Notes under the pieces: generated by a model
The model's database searches: none
Told to the model about the DNA's origin: nothing
Seen by the model: the letters and a program-made list of their open reading frames with translations, nothing else
DNA from: Diphasiastrum complanatum
Lineage: Eukaryota; Streptophyta; Lycopodiopsida; Lycopodiales; Lycopodiaceae
Reading direction: 5' to 3'
Assembly (NCBI GenBank): GCA_029204225.1
Contig: CM055093.1
Coordinates: 2,336,887 to 2,400,886, forward strand
DNA: 64,000 nucleotides
Shown: in pieces, positions 1 to 10,110 of the stretch
Layout of the letters: the number at the start of each line of letters is the position of its first letter
How positions within the stretch are numbered: the first letter of the stretch is position 1
Program-made: the position numbers and the translations under genes

Positions 1-530
1 TTTTACACACAAGATATAGATTTGTTTGGACCTGAAACTCACAAAGGTTTCTAACTTGCAGTGTTTCACTCAAATGTTGACTTCTAATCCAACAGATGGA
101 TTTGTAATCACAGTTCTATCACTCCCTCACAAGCTGGAATGAAGATAAGATGAGATGAAAACTACACTCAAGCAAATCTTGCCAATCTTGGCTATTCATG
201 GACAAAAACTGACTCTATCTCTCTCATTCACTTTGATGTACTTTCAAGACCTGGTTTCCACTCCTAGGATCTGCACCAAAAATTACATCAAACTGACACC
301 AGATGAATTTTCTATGATCCAATGAATATGAGTTATTAAATGCTAGTTCAGAGATGCCCACACGTGTGAATAGTATGGATTTTGATCCTGAAAAAGTTTG
401 GGATCAAATCCCCTCACCAAAACCTGGATACCAGCTCGCCCTTCCAATACTAGATTTTTGCACCAAAACCTACTAAAACTGGATTAGATTCAAATACAGA
501 TCAATGGCCTTGTACTTGGCTCTGATACCA
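1..530 (-). mobile_element. Ty1/copia leader, element running off the left edge
   Basis: This is the untranslated leader between the 5' LTR and gag of a minus-strand copia element. It is recognisably the same sequence as 46385-47172 of the structurally complete element at 43308-47862 (shared blocks around the phrases ctcacaaagg and ctccctcacaa). By that alignment the gag start codon lies just outside the window, so only leader, primer site and LTR are present. It has one copy of the block that is tandemly duplicated in the other element. A CACACGTGTG palindrome lies at 359-368. Confidence 0.75.
516..530 (-). other. Primer-binding site, initiator-Met tRNA
   Basis: On the minus strand this reads TGGTATCAGAGCCAA, directly abutting the LTR end. 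TGGTATCAGAGC is the usual plant copia primer site matching the 3' end of initiator methionine tRNA. Confidence 0.85.
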
Positions 531-1200
531 TGTGAAAAGTACAGTACTAAGGACCATAAATGGATCTTTGAATGATCCACAAGGTGATTGTATGCTTGTT
601 AAACAATCTATCAGAAACTAGTCATCAGAAAACAAGATCTAGTTTAGCAGCTTCATAGGAAACAAGTAGAGACAATCAAAGCATTGATCAAATAGTATAA
701 TCCAACTCCACACGTGTGGAAAGAAGGATGTAGTATGGCCTGTAGACAGTGTTTACAAAGTGCCAAAGCTGGGTTTCATTGGAAATCAAGAGTAATCACC
801 ATACAATGAGAGGAAACTCGAGTTTCTCCTTGAGGCTCCAAAAAGTTTCTATCTTCTCACTATGGAGAATGGGAATACATAGTAAAACAGACTTCCTTTG
901 CAAAGTTAGGTGAAAATCCAGCATGTAATAAGGAAGTAGACTCCATTTTCTTGCCCTAATGTGAAAACCCTAGCCTAGATCCAAGAGTCATGCTTGGTAG
1001 GTGCATGGTAGGTACAAATCTCATCATAAATCATGGTCTAGATCCTACAAAGTAGGAATCACTACCAAATAGACACAACCACTCCTCTTGAATCGTGGTA
1101 ACCTACTTTAGGTGTGTATGTACAAGTGGCACTTTGGCCATTCAAGTAACCAACAAACAATATTGACAAAATGTACAATATTCTACATGGCTAGATTTGC
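531..1200 (-). repeat. LTR of copia element (minus), far end eroded
   Basis: It starts with tgtgaaaagtac beside the primer site and aligns along its length with the LTRs at 43308-44008 and 47173-47862. Shared blocks include the CCACACGTGTGG palindrome at 708-719, a tctcactatgga stretch and the final ctacatgg/ctagatttgc. The last dozen bases seen in the relatives are missing, so the outer terminus is lost and no target duplication can be checked. It is clearly older than the 43308 pair. Confidence 0.7.
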
Positions 1201-1502
1201 CCGTGTCGGCATGTAATGAAGGTGTCGGCATGTAGCAAAGGTGTCATCTTTTTCACACATTTTGTGAAGATAAAGAATTGACAAAAAAGTGGAAATAACA
1301 AGTTTAGATGAGATGTGAACAGTGTCGCAAATTTTGTTACAACATATGGGCGAAAAATACGAAAGTACAAGTGTCGTGAATTTTGCAAACTTTGGTGAAA
1401 ATTATTGGACCAAAGGTGATGGGTTTTTCAAACTGGATAAAATGTGAATAGTATCAAAAATTTCACAAAAACTAAACTTCACCATATTCATCTAAAATTA
1501 GT
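1201..1502. other. No gene seen; short direct repeat
   Basis: There is no coding signal. A 19-base unit beginning gtgtcggcatgta occurs twice in tandem with minor changes (about 1203-1240). The rest is AT-rich and unassigned, lying between an LTR remnant and a gypsy integrase remnant. Confidence 0.5.
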
Positions 1503-2190
1503 CATAGTAGCGCTTCACTCTTGAGCCATTTACTCAAGTATCAAGTAAATGTCCTTCAAGCTCGGCTAACTGAAGTGATCATTGTTAAAAACTTCTATGA
1601 CTTTGTAAGGTCCCATCCATCTGGTATGTAATTTTCCAAGAAACAACATGTGTCTGTTATCATTCAGAAGCACATAGTCCCCTCGTTTAATTTTTACTTT
1701 TAATAGATTGATTGAAAATTTCTTTTCTTTTTGAACTCGTTTAGTCTCGATTAATGAAAGATGACGATCTTTTTCCAGTTGCATCAAAGCTATCATTCGC
1801 TCTTAGAGACTATCGTGTTCATCCATTTGCTCTTCATTACTAACGCAAAATGTCGGAACTTTGATTTCGATTGGTAGTATGGGATGCATTCCATACACAA
1901 GATAGTATGGAGTCTGCCTAGTTGTAATCTTTTTGGCAGTTCTGTATGCCCATAAGACAGACGGTAACTTCTGATCCCAATTAGAAGAATGCGTTTCCAT
2001 TACTCTATTCAGAATTTTACATAAAATTCCGTCTGCCCATTCTGTAGGCCCATTCACTTAGGAATTTGCCTTGCCGATTGCCATTGAAAGTGCCCATGAT
2101 CATGAACGGCCTTATTTTTGACTTCATACTCAATGGAACTTGAGCTGTAATTGTGGTATAGAACGATTCCTTTAGCATTTCCTTAGATTG
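1503..2190 (-). pseudogene. Ty3/gypsy integrase C-terminal half, decayed
   Basis: Minus-strand reading frames give the late integrase core and C-terminal region. A degenerate NGQAEST-like stretch comes first, then SNWDQKLPSVLWAYRTA and TRQTPYYLVYGMHPILPIEI, then KIKRGDYVLLNDNR and TRWMGPYKVIEV, which are hallmarks of plant gypsy integrases. The frame breaks at least twice: between 1803 and 1796, and upstream of 2057, where an in-frame stop precedes the MGPTEW-like stretch. The first catalytic aspartates are not present. No LTR of this element can be identified nearby. It is a relic of an insertion into or beside the DNA transposon to its right. Confidence 0.8.
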
Positions 2191-2218
2191 CCAGTCTATT
2201 TGGGGTTTGTTTTATAAT

Positions 2219-2745
2219 CCTTCAAGCAACAAAGAGAGGCAGCTAAGAAGCGAATGGAGACGGCAGGGCCCTCGCACTTGGGCAGTGGTGGCCAAGGTTC
2301 TTTTCATGCCCATTTCATAAGTCTCCCCACCCATAAGTCGAACTTGGTTTTGTTGTAATTCATATTTTATTTGTGGATTTGTTTAAATTAAATTACAATC
2401 ATCGATTTGTCAGTTAATGCAGACATCTGCCATAAAGCGGTCTCCCACAAAAGAGGAGTACAAGTATGCATATTCCAACAACTTGCAATCATTACTCGAA
2501 TTATTGGAGAGACAAGGAGTGAGAATTGACTGGGATGGATATCTTGAGGTATGTATTATGGTTTCAACATATATTTTGACTTCACCACATTCATTTGGTC
2601 GGACACTCTAACAACATCACTTACAAAATTTACACATCTTCGTTTTTGCACGCAGGTGTCACAGTCCCAGTCACATGCATTGCAGTCACATGAGTCTAAT
2701 GGCCATGGCCAGGACGGGGATGATTCAGCTGGAGCTAATAATTAG
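2219..2745 (+). pseudogene. Transposase-like 3' exons, possibly En/Spm type
   Basis: A basic stretch read as SKQQREAAKKRMETAG followed by GPSHLGSGGQGSF (about 2226-2310) resembles the region of plant En/Spm transposases with SxKNKxNR...GS patterns. A second open stretch, 2417-2553, ends in QGVRIDWDGYLE. It is followed by a plausible intron (gtatgt at 2551, cag about 2657) and a last exon of SQSQSHALQSHES character ending in a stop at 2743. There is no DDE motif, so only the tail is present. The family call is tentative; the exon-intron-exon layout rests on frame continuity and splice-like sites only. Confidence 0.4.
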
Positions 2746-2874
2746 GCGTTTCATTATAATATATAAATAATTCGAACATATATATATCAATATATATAAT
2801 TTGTTTAACTTATAAAGTCCTCTACACGAATCTTCAATTGCATGTAGTCCAGGATAGAATGGAGCCATTTGACA

Positions 2875-3260
2875 AGGTTATAATGATGTCCATGTGAGAA
2901 CCTTGGCCACCACTTCCAAGGTGAGAAGGTCCCTAAAGTCACCTATAGCATCTTAGCAGCCTTCCGTTGTTGTTTGACATGGTCTGAATTTTTTGAAAAT
3001 CCTTTCTTCACAAACTTCAAGTCTTCTTTGTGCCTTGATTTGGATATTCTAGATCTGAGGTATATATGGCTTCAAGATATACTTTAACTTCACCACATTC
3101 ATGTGGTTTGACTTTCACTCTCATCACATTTCTCAGATAACTGAATCATCTTCATTGGATGCAAGTATTACAGTCTCAAACCCATGCATCGCAGTCACAT
3201 GAGTCCGATTGCGATGTCAAGGACAAGGACGACTCAACTGGATCTAATTATAATTAGGTA
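2875..3260 (+). pseudogene. Diverged and rearranged second copy of the transposase-like tail
   Basis: 3060-3260 repeats 2550-2750 in direct orientation: the same ttcaccacattcat intron segment, the same acagtc...catgcatcgcagtcacatgagtc exon, and the same acidic-Asn ending before a stop. In contrast, 2880-2985 matches 2219-2310 in inverted orientation (agaaccttggccaccact shared). The copy is therefore scrambled rather than a simple tandem duplication. Confidence 0.5.
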
Positions 3261-3483
3261 TATTTCAATAATCCAATTTATAACATGTCTCTAGACTTGG
3301 AACATTTATGTATGAATATATACTCAATGAATTTAAGTTTCCTTCATCAATTTTTAAGTGCTTAAAATGTAACTCAGACTAATTTTGCAAATTTTTTTAT
3401 TAACAATAATGAACAAATGATTTTGCTTACCAACTTCATAAGAAGTGGTGCAAAAGACTCTTGTGGTCGGATGGAGTCCATTT

Positions 3484-3527
3484 TTAGGGCAGAATGGAGC
3501 CAGTAAACTGGCCCCATTCTGTCCTAA
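3484..3527. repeat. Near-perfect 20-bp hairpin
   Basis: Two 20-base arms (3484-3503 and 3508-3527) are inverted copies with two mismatches around a TAAA loop. The arm core AGAATGGAGCCA also occurs alone at about 2855-2866. The hairpin lies just inside the subterminal repeat zone of the CACTA-like element. Confidence 0.7.
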
Positions 3528-3549
3528 TTTTTTTTTTTGATTTTAAACC

Positions 3550-3677
3550 CTCCAAATAACCCTCGGAATAGGGTGAAATTTTGATAGAGATATACCAAGG
3601 GATGCCCCTCAGTTTATTCCTCGGAAACCACATGTCGCCGAATAGCTTGTTGGGAGGGATATACCGAGGGATACCCC
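3550..3677. repeat. Subterminal CCTCGG/CCGAGG repeats, left of the copia insertion
   Basis: Several CCTCGG or CCGAGG motifs are present (for example around 3559, 3633 and 3664), continuing at 10111-10270 after the inserted retroelement. The density of both orientations is typical of DNA transposon subterminal regions, which bind transposase. Confidence 0.55.
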
Positions 3678-4333
3678 TGTGAAAATTGTCAACATTTCCT
3701 AGCTAGTTTGAGGCCTAAATTGGCTAAAATTGTAAATAGTTTTGGTTCTGGAGTTTCACACGTGTGAACCTAGGCCACAATGTTTTTATTTACTGTATTT
3801 TTTCAGTATGATGAAGTGTCAAACTTCATACCCTTCAAAATGAGACCATTTTGATGTATTTTGGTCATATAAGCCATTTTTAGCTATTTTTCCTATATAG
3901 GGAATATCTAGGGTCAAGTACCTTCTAGAGAGAGGAGAGAGAGTCATCTTCCTCATCCATAAATAGTAGGGAAGTCGTGGAGAACAGGTTGGAGAAACCT
4001 TTTGTATGCTTCATTGAGATCAATAGATCATTGTCATTGTTTCTTCCTCCATTGAGAGCATTGTTGTGTGTATTGTCTTCAAGCTATTGTGTATGATCTT
4101 AGGTGCTTTCCAAAAGTGGTAGGCTGATGTATTATGGACTGTATAATGCTATTTTGGGCCGCACTTGATGTTTATGGAAGTTTCCATTTGTGATAAATGC
4201 TTTTTGATCAAGTTCTTTGCATTCTAGGTAGCATAGAATGTGTTGCCAATTCCTAGCTTATGTAGTTTGGAGTGCAAGCATTCAAGCCAATGATCTTGGA
4301 GTTTAGATCCACTTAGGATCTGTATTTTTCACA
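3678..4333 (+). repeat. 5' LTR of the young copia element
   Basis: It begins TGTGAAAATTG and ends ATTTTTCACA, giving matching inverted termini. It contains a TTCACACGTGTGAA palindrome (3755-3768), a TATA box (3894-3899) and a purine-rich gagagaggagagagag stretch downstream of it. The 3' LTR differs by a single indel near 3769. Confidence 0.97.
3894..3899 (+). promoter_or_regulatory. TATA box in 5' LTR
   Basis: TATATA in the context cctatataggg lies in the U3 part of the LTR, followed about 30 bases later by the likely transcription start region. The same box occurs at 9670-9675 in the 3' LTR. Confidence 0.65.
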
Positions 4334-4348
4334 TGGTATCAGAGCTGG
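4334..4348 (+). other. Primer-binding site, initiator-Met tRNA
   Basis: TGGTATCAGAGCTGG immediately follows the LTR end, the standard plant copia minus-strand priming site. Confidence 0.95.
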
Positions 4349-4886
4349 TTGGCTTCTATTTACAGTAAGTATTCCATTTTTGGTGATATTTGGATGTTTG
4401 ATCAAGTTCTAGCATGATTTTGCATTGCTTTGTTGATCAAATCTTACTAACCTTTGTTTTGTGAGTTGAACTTGTGGATCAAAAGCATATTTCAGGTCTA
4501 TTGAAGATCAGAGGCTGAAAAGAAACTATTTTGGATCAGATCATAACACCTAATCATTTGTGATTGTGAGGCTTGTGCATATTCAATACTAACAATGTTC
4601 TTTTCAATCCTATTGTTGACAATCTCCATTCTTGGATGAACACTCTCCTTAAGTGGATGAAACTTCTCCTTAAGTGGATGAAAAATGCTCTTTTGAGTGA
4701 GTTGTAATTCTCCTAAAGGCTGAGCAAAGCTCCCATTTGGATGAAAGATCCCCTTTTTTGGGTGAACATATTGTAAGCTCCATTGTGAAGAGCATATTGT
4801 AAAGATTGTCATCAATTTTGGCATAATTTTTGGTGTACTTTGTTGAGCATGTAAGTAACTCTCCTTATGTAATTTGATTGGAGAAT

Positions 4887-5440
4887 TTGCTGGAAGGTGT
4901 TAACCATTATGCAAGTGTGTTTTCAGGTTCTTAACAGGTTGAGGAACATTCTCATGTGAAGTGATCTTAGATCTACATCTAAACACCAAGATTTGACAAG
5001 ATAGTGAAGCTAGTCTTGTGATTCACTAAGTGTGCTCATTCATTCACCTCTAAATCTTGTATTTATCACTTGCTGGAGTTTATAAACTTTTAGAAGTGTG
5101 GTTTACATGTGGTTTTACAGGTTGAATCAATATCTTAGTGTGTTGATCATATGTTGATCAAGTTTGTTCATTACTAGGTAATCTTGGCATCCTAGTTTTG
5201 GGTATTTTCTAAGAATGCAAGTAACTCTTCACACCATAACTTGATTTGGTCACTTGCTGGAAAGTTTGAGAGCTTAAGCAAGAGTGTGTTCAGGTTGGTT
5301 TGATTTTGTAATCCATTCTTAGTGTGTGCAAAGTGTTGCATGTGTTTCAATCTTCCTTTCTATGCTTGGAAACCATCTAGGTTCAAGATAGAAGTGTTTT
5401 AGGGTCCTAAATCTTCATAGATCTCTTTATCTATCATTTG
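4887..5440 (+). repeat. Three diverged leader repeats of about 184 bp
   Basis: The landmark TTGCTGG occurs at 4887, 5070 and 5254, spaced 183 and 184 bases. Each is followed by an AAGTGTG-like and then a CAGGTTG-like block. The array lies in the untranslated leader, between primer site and gag start. A packaging or translation role is only a possibility. Confidence 0.5.
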
Positions 5441-5505
5441 TTGAGAGAAAAGTGAGTGCTAAGTGCTTTAGGACAGAACCTAAAAGTTGAAGAAACATTA
5501 GAATC

Positions 5506-8500
5506 ATGGCTTCCAATGGTGGGATCATGCTAGAGTCTAGTGAAAGGTTGAGTTCATCAAACTACTCTACTTGGAAAGTGAGGATGGAGTCCTTACTTGA
5601 GTTGAATGAACTCATGGACATAGTTGCAGAAATTGAAGAGAGACCTCTCACACTTCAAGAGCAACAAAGGTTTGATAAGAAGGCCAAAAGGGCTCTTCAT
5701 ATCATTAAAATGAATGTTACAAATGAACTTCTCAAGGAAGTTGGAAAGTGTCAAAGTGCAAGTGAGGCATGGAATGCCTTAAAGAAGCTCTTTGAATCAA
5801 AGTCCACATCTAGGGTATTGACCCTAAGGAGACAAATATTTTCTAGTAGGCAAAGAGAGGGTGAAAGTGCTCATGCATTTATCTTGAGAGTTAAGTCCCT
5901 AAGTGATGATTTAGCATGCATTGATGAGAACATAAAAGATGGTGAAATAGTCCAAGTTATGTTGAATGGTTTGCTAAATGAACATGCTAACCTTGTGCAA
6001 AGTTTTGCCATTCAAAGAGTCTTGCCAAGTGTGGTTGACTTGCAAGAAATCTTATTGGCTGAAGAACATAGGTTGCAATCAAAGCTTGATGGTGCATCCT
6101 TGCAAGGTGGAGGTGAAGAGGCTTTCTTCACAAAAGGCAAATTCAAGGGCAAAGGTAAAGGCAAAGGGAAATGGTCCAAAGGTGGTAACTTTGATCATGA
6201 TGATCACTCTTCCTCTTCCTCTTCTACTAAGAACAATAAGTCAAAGTTCAAGTGCTTTTATTGTGGGATAAAAGGTCATTTTGCAAATGAATGTTATAAG
6301 AAGAAAAGAGAGCAAGGAGAGAGGCAAGGAAATCTTACAATAGATGAGGAAGAACATAACACATGTGAATCACTTGTTATGACTTCAAGTTTGTTAGCCA
6401 ACATAGATGATAATGATCCTTGGTGGATTGATAGTGGAGCCTCATCTCACATGACAAGACATAAGGAATACTTTACATCCTTATTGTCTTATGAGGGAGA
6501 AGGTAACATCATCTACACTGCAAATGATGGTCAATGTGACATCAAAGGCATAGGCACTATTCCTATTTCCCTTTCAACAAATAGGAAAGCAAATCTTGAA
6601 AATGTTTTGTACATTCCTTCAATCACTAAGAATTTGCTTAGTGTAAGTCAAATGATTGACAAAGGACTTGATGTGGAGTTCATTGGAGATGCATGTTTGA
6701 TAAGTAAATGTGGATCCTTGATTGCTCAAGGTAGGAGGCATGGTAAACTTTTCAAGCTTGATGCATGTGTGATCTCTAATCATGAAGGATGTATGGCTAG
6801 GGAGCAATTGACAAACCAAGAAGTTTGGCACAAGAGGTTGGGCCATCCCAACTTCAAATCTTTGGAGGTAATGGCAAAGAAAGAGCTTGTTCTTGGTCTC
6901 CCTAAAAGTCTTGTTGCAAACAATAGTGTTTGTGAACATTGTGCCTTGTCCAAATCTCATAGACTTGCTTATTCTAGATCTACTTCTAGATCTAAAGAAG
7001 CTTTTCAACTTGTGCATTCTGATATTCATTCTTCTAGTACAACTAGCAATGGTGGGGCAAAGATGTATGCAACTTTCATTGATGACTTTAGTAGGTATAC
7101 TTGGATCTATCTTCTTAAAAGTAAGGATGAAGTGTTTGCTGCATTTGTCAAGTTCAAGAATGAAATGGAAAACCAATTCAATACAAAGATCAAATGCTTA
7201 AGATCTGATAATGGAGGGGAATACACCTCAAATAGGTTCAAAGACTTTTGTATAGCACATGGGATTAAGAGGGAGATGTCTAGTCCTAGGACTCCACAAC
7301 AGAATGGAGTGGCCGAGAGGAAGAATAGAACCCTTTGTGAATGTGCCAAGGCAATGAGACTACATGCTAATCTTGCTAAGTCTTTTTGGGGGGAAGCTTT
7401 AGCATGTGCTAACTATCTATGTAATAGATGGACAAGTGCTTCCTTGGATGGTAAAACTCCTCATGAGGTTCTTTATGGTAGAAGGCCGAGTGTCAAGCAT
7501 TGTAGGATCTTTGGATGTACATGTTTTGTCAATATCACACTTGATGATAGAACTAAAGAAGATCCTTCATCAAAGAAGGGTGTGTTTGTTGGCTATAGTG
7601 AAGTAAGCAAGGCTTACAAAGTGTACATTCCTTCTACAAAGAAAGTTGTCATAAGTAGGGATGTCATCTTTCATGAAGAGAATGTTTCCAATGTTGTTGA
7701 TGTTGATGTTGATGTGCCTACTAATCATCATGATGTGCAAGATGTCTTGGATGAAGATGGAGATGCCACTCCAAAGCAAACTTCAAGGAAGACTCAAAGG
7801 CAAAGGGCTAAGCCATCAAGGCTAACCTATGATGAAAAAGGAAAGCAAGTGGTGGACAACTCTAACCTTGCTTTTCTTACCTCTTTTGATGAACCAACTT
7901 GTGTAGGTGAAGCAATTCAAAAGAAGGAATGGATCCAAGCCATGGATCATGAGCATCAAGCACTCATCAAAAGCAACACATGGAGGTTGGTAAAGCTTCC
8001 AAAGGACAAGAAGGCAATTGGTTGTAAGTGGATCTTCAAGATCAAGACAAATCAAGATGGATCAATCAACAAGTACAAGGCAAGGTTGGTGGCAAAGGGG
8101 TATGCTCAAGAATATGGTATTGACTATGATGAGACCTTTGCACCCGTGGCAAAGATGGTAACTATTCGAATCCTAATCTCTCTTGCAACTCTTTATGATT
8201 GGGATATGTGGCAAATGGATGTTACTAATGCCTTCTTGAATGGTGATCTTGAAGAAGATATTTACATGGAGCAACCCGAGGGCTATGTTTCACATGATGA
8301 GCCTAATCATGTGTGCTATCTCCAAAAGAGTTTGTATGGGCTAAAGCAAGCACCAAGGAGTTGGTATGCTAAGCTCAATTCCTTCTCACTTTCTCAAAAC
8401 TTTGTTATGAGTGAGTATGATCATTCTCTCTACTTTAGATTGAATGAAAATGATATCACTTTACTTTTGATCTATGTTGATGACATTATCTTAAGTGGTG

Positions 8501-9459
8501 GTAACAATCTAGATATAGATGAAATCAAGATGGCACTCAAAAGAGAGTTTGAAATTCAAGATCTTGGTAAACTTCATTATATCTTAGGAATAGAGATTAT
8601 TAGAACTTCTAAATCTACATTCATATGTCAAGAAAAGTATGTTAACTCTATTCTAAAAAGGTTTCATATGGAAGATTGTAAAGTTGTTTCTACTCCTATG
8701 GAATCAAATGTAAAGCTAACTACAAGAAGTAATGAAAGATCCTTCAAGGACATTACTCTCTATAGAAAGCTAATAGGATCTCTTATATGGTTAACCATCA
8801 CAAGACCTGATCTAAGCTTTGTGGTTGGTAAACTAAGTCAATTTACGCAAGATCCTAGTGAGGCTCATTGGAAGCTAGGAAAGAGAGTACTTAGATACAT
8901 CTCGGGATCTAGAGATTTTGGCATCTTGTATGGAGGTACTACACCTAACCTTTGTGGATTTTCAGATTCAGATTTTGCAGGTGATCAAATGGATAGGAAG
9001 TCAACAAGTGCCTTTGCAATCTATCTTGGAGATGGAGTGGTCTCATGGCTATCAAAGAAGCAACCAACTATCTCTCTATCTTCCACCGAAGCCGAGTACA
9101 AGGCATTAACAATATGCACCAAGGAGATTCTTTGGATCAAGAGGATGTTATTGGATCTTCACTTGCTGGAACCAGAGAAGACTCCAATCATACTTTGTGA
9201 TAACCTTTCAGCCCAAAGCTTGGCAAGCAATCCTGTTTTTCATGCAAGGAGCAAGCACATTGAGATTGCTCACCATTTTGTGAGAGATCAAGTCATTGCC
9301 AAAGAGGTGGAGCTTCAACATGTCTCTTCAAAGGAGTGTGTGGCTGATATCTTCACCAAACCATTGGGAAAGGACCTATATTTAATGCATAGATCTAATC
9401 TTGGAATGTGCTCAAAGACTATGTTGAAACTAGCATCCAATGTTGAAGAGGGAGTGTGA
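5506..9459 (+). CDS. Ty1/copia Gag-Pol polyprotein, intact
   Basis: This single 1317-codon frame encodes the capsid, protease, integrase, reverse transcriptase and RNase H used to copy and insert the element. Gag (UBN2 type) spans roughly 1-240. A CCHC knuckle CFYCGIKGHFANEC lies near 250-263 after a Lys/Gly-rich stretch. Protease WWIDSGASSH has the catalytic Asp at 309. The integrase zinc region is WHKRLGH...CEHC. The integrase core has D506, D568 and E604, with 35 residues between the last two, the canonical DD35E spacing. RT YVDD is at 990-993. RNase H has D1154, the SSTEAEY motif near 1195-1198 and D1232, and the protein ends after CVADIFTKPL. The stop TGA at 9457 lies inside the 3' LTR, so the polypurine tract encodes the EEG ending. 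No frameshift or stop is present. Start is ATG in an MASNGG context shared by related elements here. Confidence 0.97.
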   Translation: MASNGGIMLESSERLSSSNYSTWKVRMESLLELNELMDIVAEIEERPLTLQEQQRFDKKAKRALHIIKMNVTNELLKEVGKCQSASEAWNALKKLFESKSTSRVLTLRRQIFSSRQREGESAHAFILRVKSLSDDLACIDENIKDGEIVQVMLNGLLNEHANLVQSFAIQRVLPSVVDLQEILLAEEHRLQSKLDGASLQGGGEEAFFTKGKFKGKGKGKGKWSKGGNFDHDDHSSSSSSTKNNKSKFKCFYCGIKGHFANECYKKKREQGERQGNLTIDEEEHNTCESLVMTSSLLANIDDNDPWWIDSGASSHMTRHKEYFTSLLSYEGEGNIIYTANDGQCDIKGIGTIPISLSTNRKANLENVLYIPSITKNLLSVSQMIDKGLDVEFIGDACLISKCGSLIAQGRRHGKLFKLDACVISNHEGCMAREQLTNQEVWHKRLGHPNFKSLEVMAKKELVLGLPKSLVANNSVCEHCALSKSHRLAYSRSTSRSKEAFQLVHSDIHSSSTTSNGGAKMYATFIDDFSRYTWIYLLKSKDEVFAAFVKFKNEMENQFNTKIKCLRSDNGGEYTSNRFKDFCIAHGIKREMSSPRTPQQNGVAERKNRTLCECAKAMRLHANLAKSFWGEALACANYLCNRWTSASLDGKTPHEVLYGRRPSVKHCRIFGCTCFVNITLDDRTKEDPSSKKGVFVGYSEVSKAYKVYIPSTKKVVISRDVIFHEENVSNVVDVDVDVPTNHHDVQDVLDEDGDATPKQTSRKTQRQRAKPSRLTYDEKGKQVVDNSNLAFLTSFDEPTCVGEAIQKKEWIQAMDHEHQALIKSNTWRLVKLPKDKKAIGCKWIFKIKTNQDGSINKYKARLVAKGYAQEYGIDYDETFAPVAKMVTIRILISLATLYDWDMWQMDVTNAFLNGDLEEDIYMEQPEGYVSHDEPNHVCYLQKSLYGLKQAPRSWYAKLNSFSLSQNFVMSEYDHSLYFRLNENDITLLLIYVDDIILSGGNNLDIDEIKMALKREFEIQDLGKLHYILGIEIIRTSKSTFICQEKYVNSILKRFHMEDCKVVSTPMESNVKLTTRSNERSFKDITLYRKLIGSLIWLTITRPDLSFVVGKLSQFTQDPSEAHWKLGKRVLRYISGSRDFGILYGGTTPNLCGFSDSDFAGDQMDRKSTSAFAIYLGDGVVSWLSKKQPTISLSSTEAEYKALTICTKEILWIKRMLLDLHLLEPEKTPIILCDNLSAQSLASNPVFHARSKHIEIAHHFVRDQVIAKEVELQHVSSKECVADIFTKPLGKDLYLMHRSNLGMCSKTMLKLASNVEEGV
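9442..9454 (+). other. Polypurine tract
   Basis: GTTGAAGAGGGAG abuts the 3' LTR and primes plus-strand synthesis. The same GAAGAGGGAG precedes the LTRs at 30511 and 50268. Confidence 0.9.
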
Positions 9460-10109
9460 AAATTGTCAACATTTCCTAGCTAGTTTGAGGCCTAAATTGG
9501 CTAAAATTGTAAATAGTTTTGGTTCTGGAGTTTCACACGTGTGAACTAGGCCACAATGTTTTTATTTACTGTATTTTTTCAGTATGATGAAGTGTCAAAC
9601 TTCATACCCTTCAAAATGAGACCATTTTGATGTATTTTGGTCATATAAGCCATTTTTAGCTATTTTTCCTATATAGGGAATATCTAGGGTCAAGTACCTT
9701 CTAGAGAGAGGAGAGAGAGTCATCTTCCTCATCCATAAATAGTAGGGAAGTCGTGGAGAACAGGTTGGAGAAACCTTTTGTATGCTTCATTGAGATCAAT
9801 AGATCATTGTCATTGTTTCTTCCTCCATTGAGAGCATTGTTGTGTGTATTGTCTTCAAGCTATTGTGTATGATCTTAGGTGCTTTCCAAAAGTGGTAGGC
9901 TGATGTATTATGGACTGTATAATGCTATTTTGGGCCGCACTTGATGTTTATGGAAGTTTCCATTTGTGATAAATGCTTTTTGATCAAGTTCTTTGCATTC
10001 TAGGTAGCATAGAATGTGTTGCCAATTCCTAGCTTATGTAGTTTGGAGTGCAAGCATTCAAGCCAATGATCTTGGAGTTTAGATCCACTTAGGATCTGTA
10101 TTTTTCACA
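9455..10109 (+). repeat. 3' LTR of the young copia element
   Basis: 655 bp, identical to the 5' LTR by eye apart from one missing C near 9546. It ends ATTTTTCACA followed by the ACCCC target duplication. Confidence 0.97.
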
Positions 10110-10110
10110 A

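Larger units (their letters stand above)
3678..10109 (+). mobile_element. Full-length young Ty1/copia retrotransposon
   Basis: The element is 6432 bp, flanked by the 5-bp target duplication ACCCC (3673-3677 and 10110-10114). Its LTRs are 656 and 655 bp and, compared by eye, differ only by one base in a CCTAGG/CTAGG run. It has an initiator-Met primer site, a leader of about 1.15 kb, one uninterrupted gag-pol frame and a polypurine tract. Nearly identical LTRs imply recent insertion, since LTRs are identical at integration. All expected catalytic residues are present, so the copy may be mobile. It lies inside a CACTA-like transposon. Confidence 0.97.

Noticed and set aside
6619-7176. 185-codon antisense frame inside the copia gag-pol
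   Set aside because: Lies wholly within the protease-integrase coding region on the other strand; no domain; a shadow frame.
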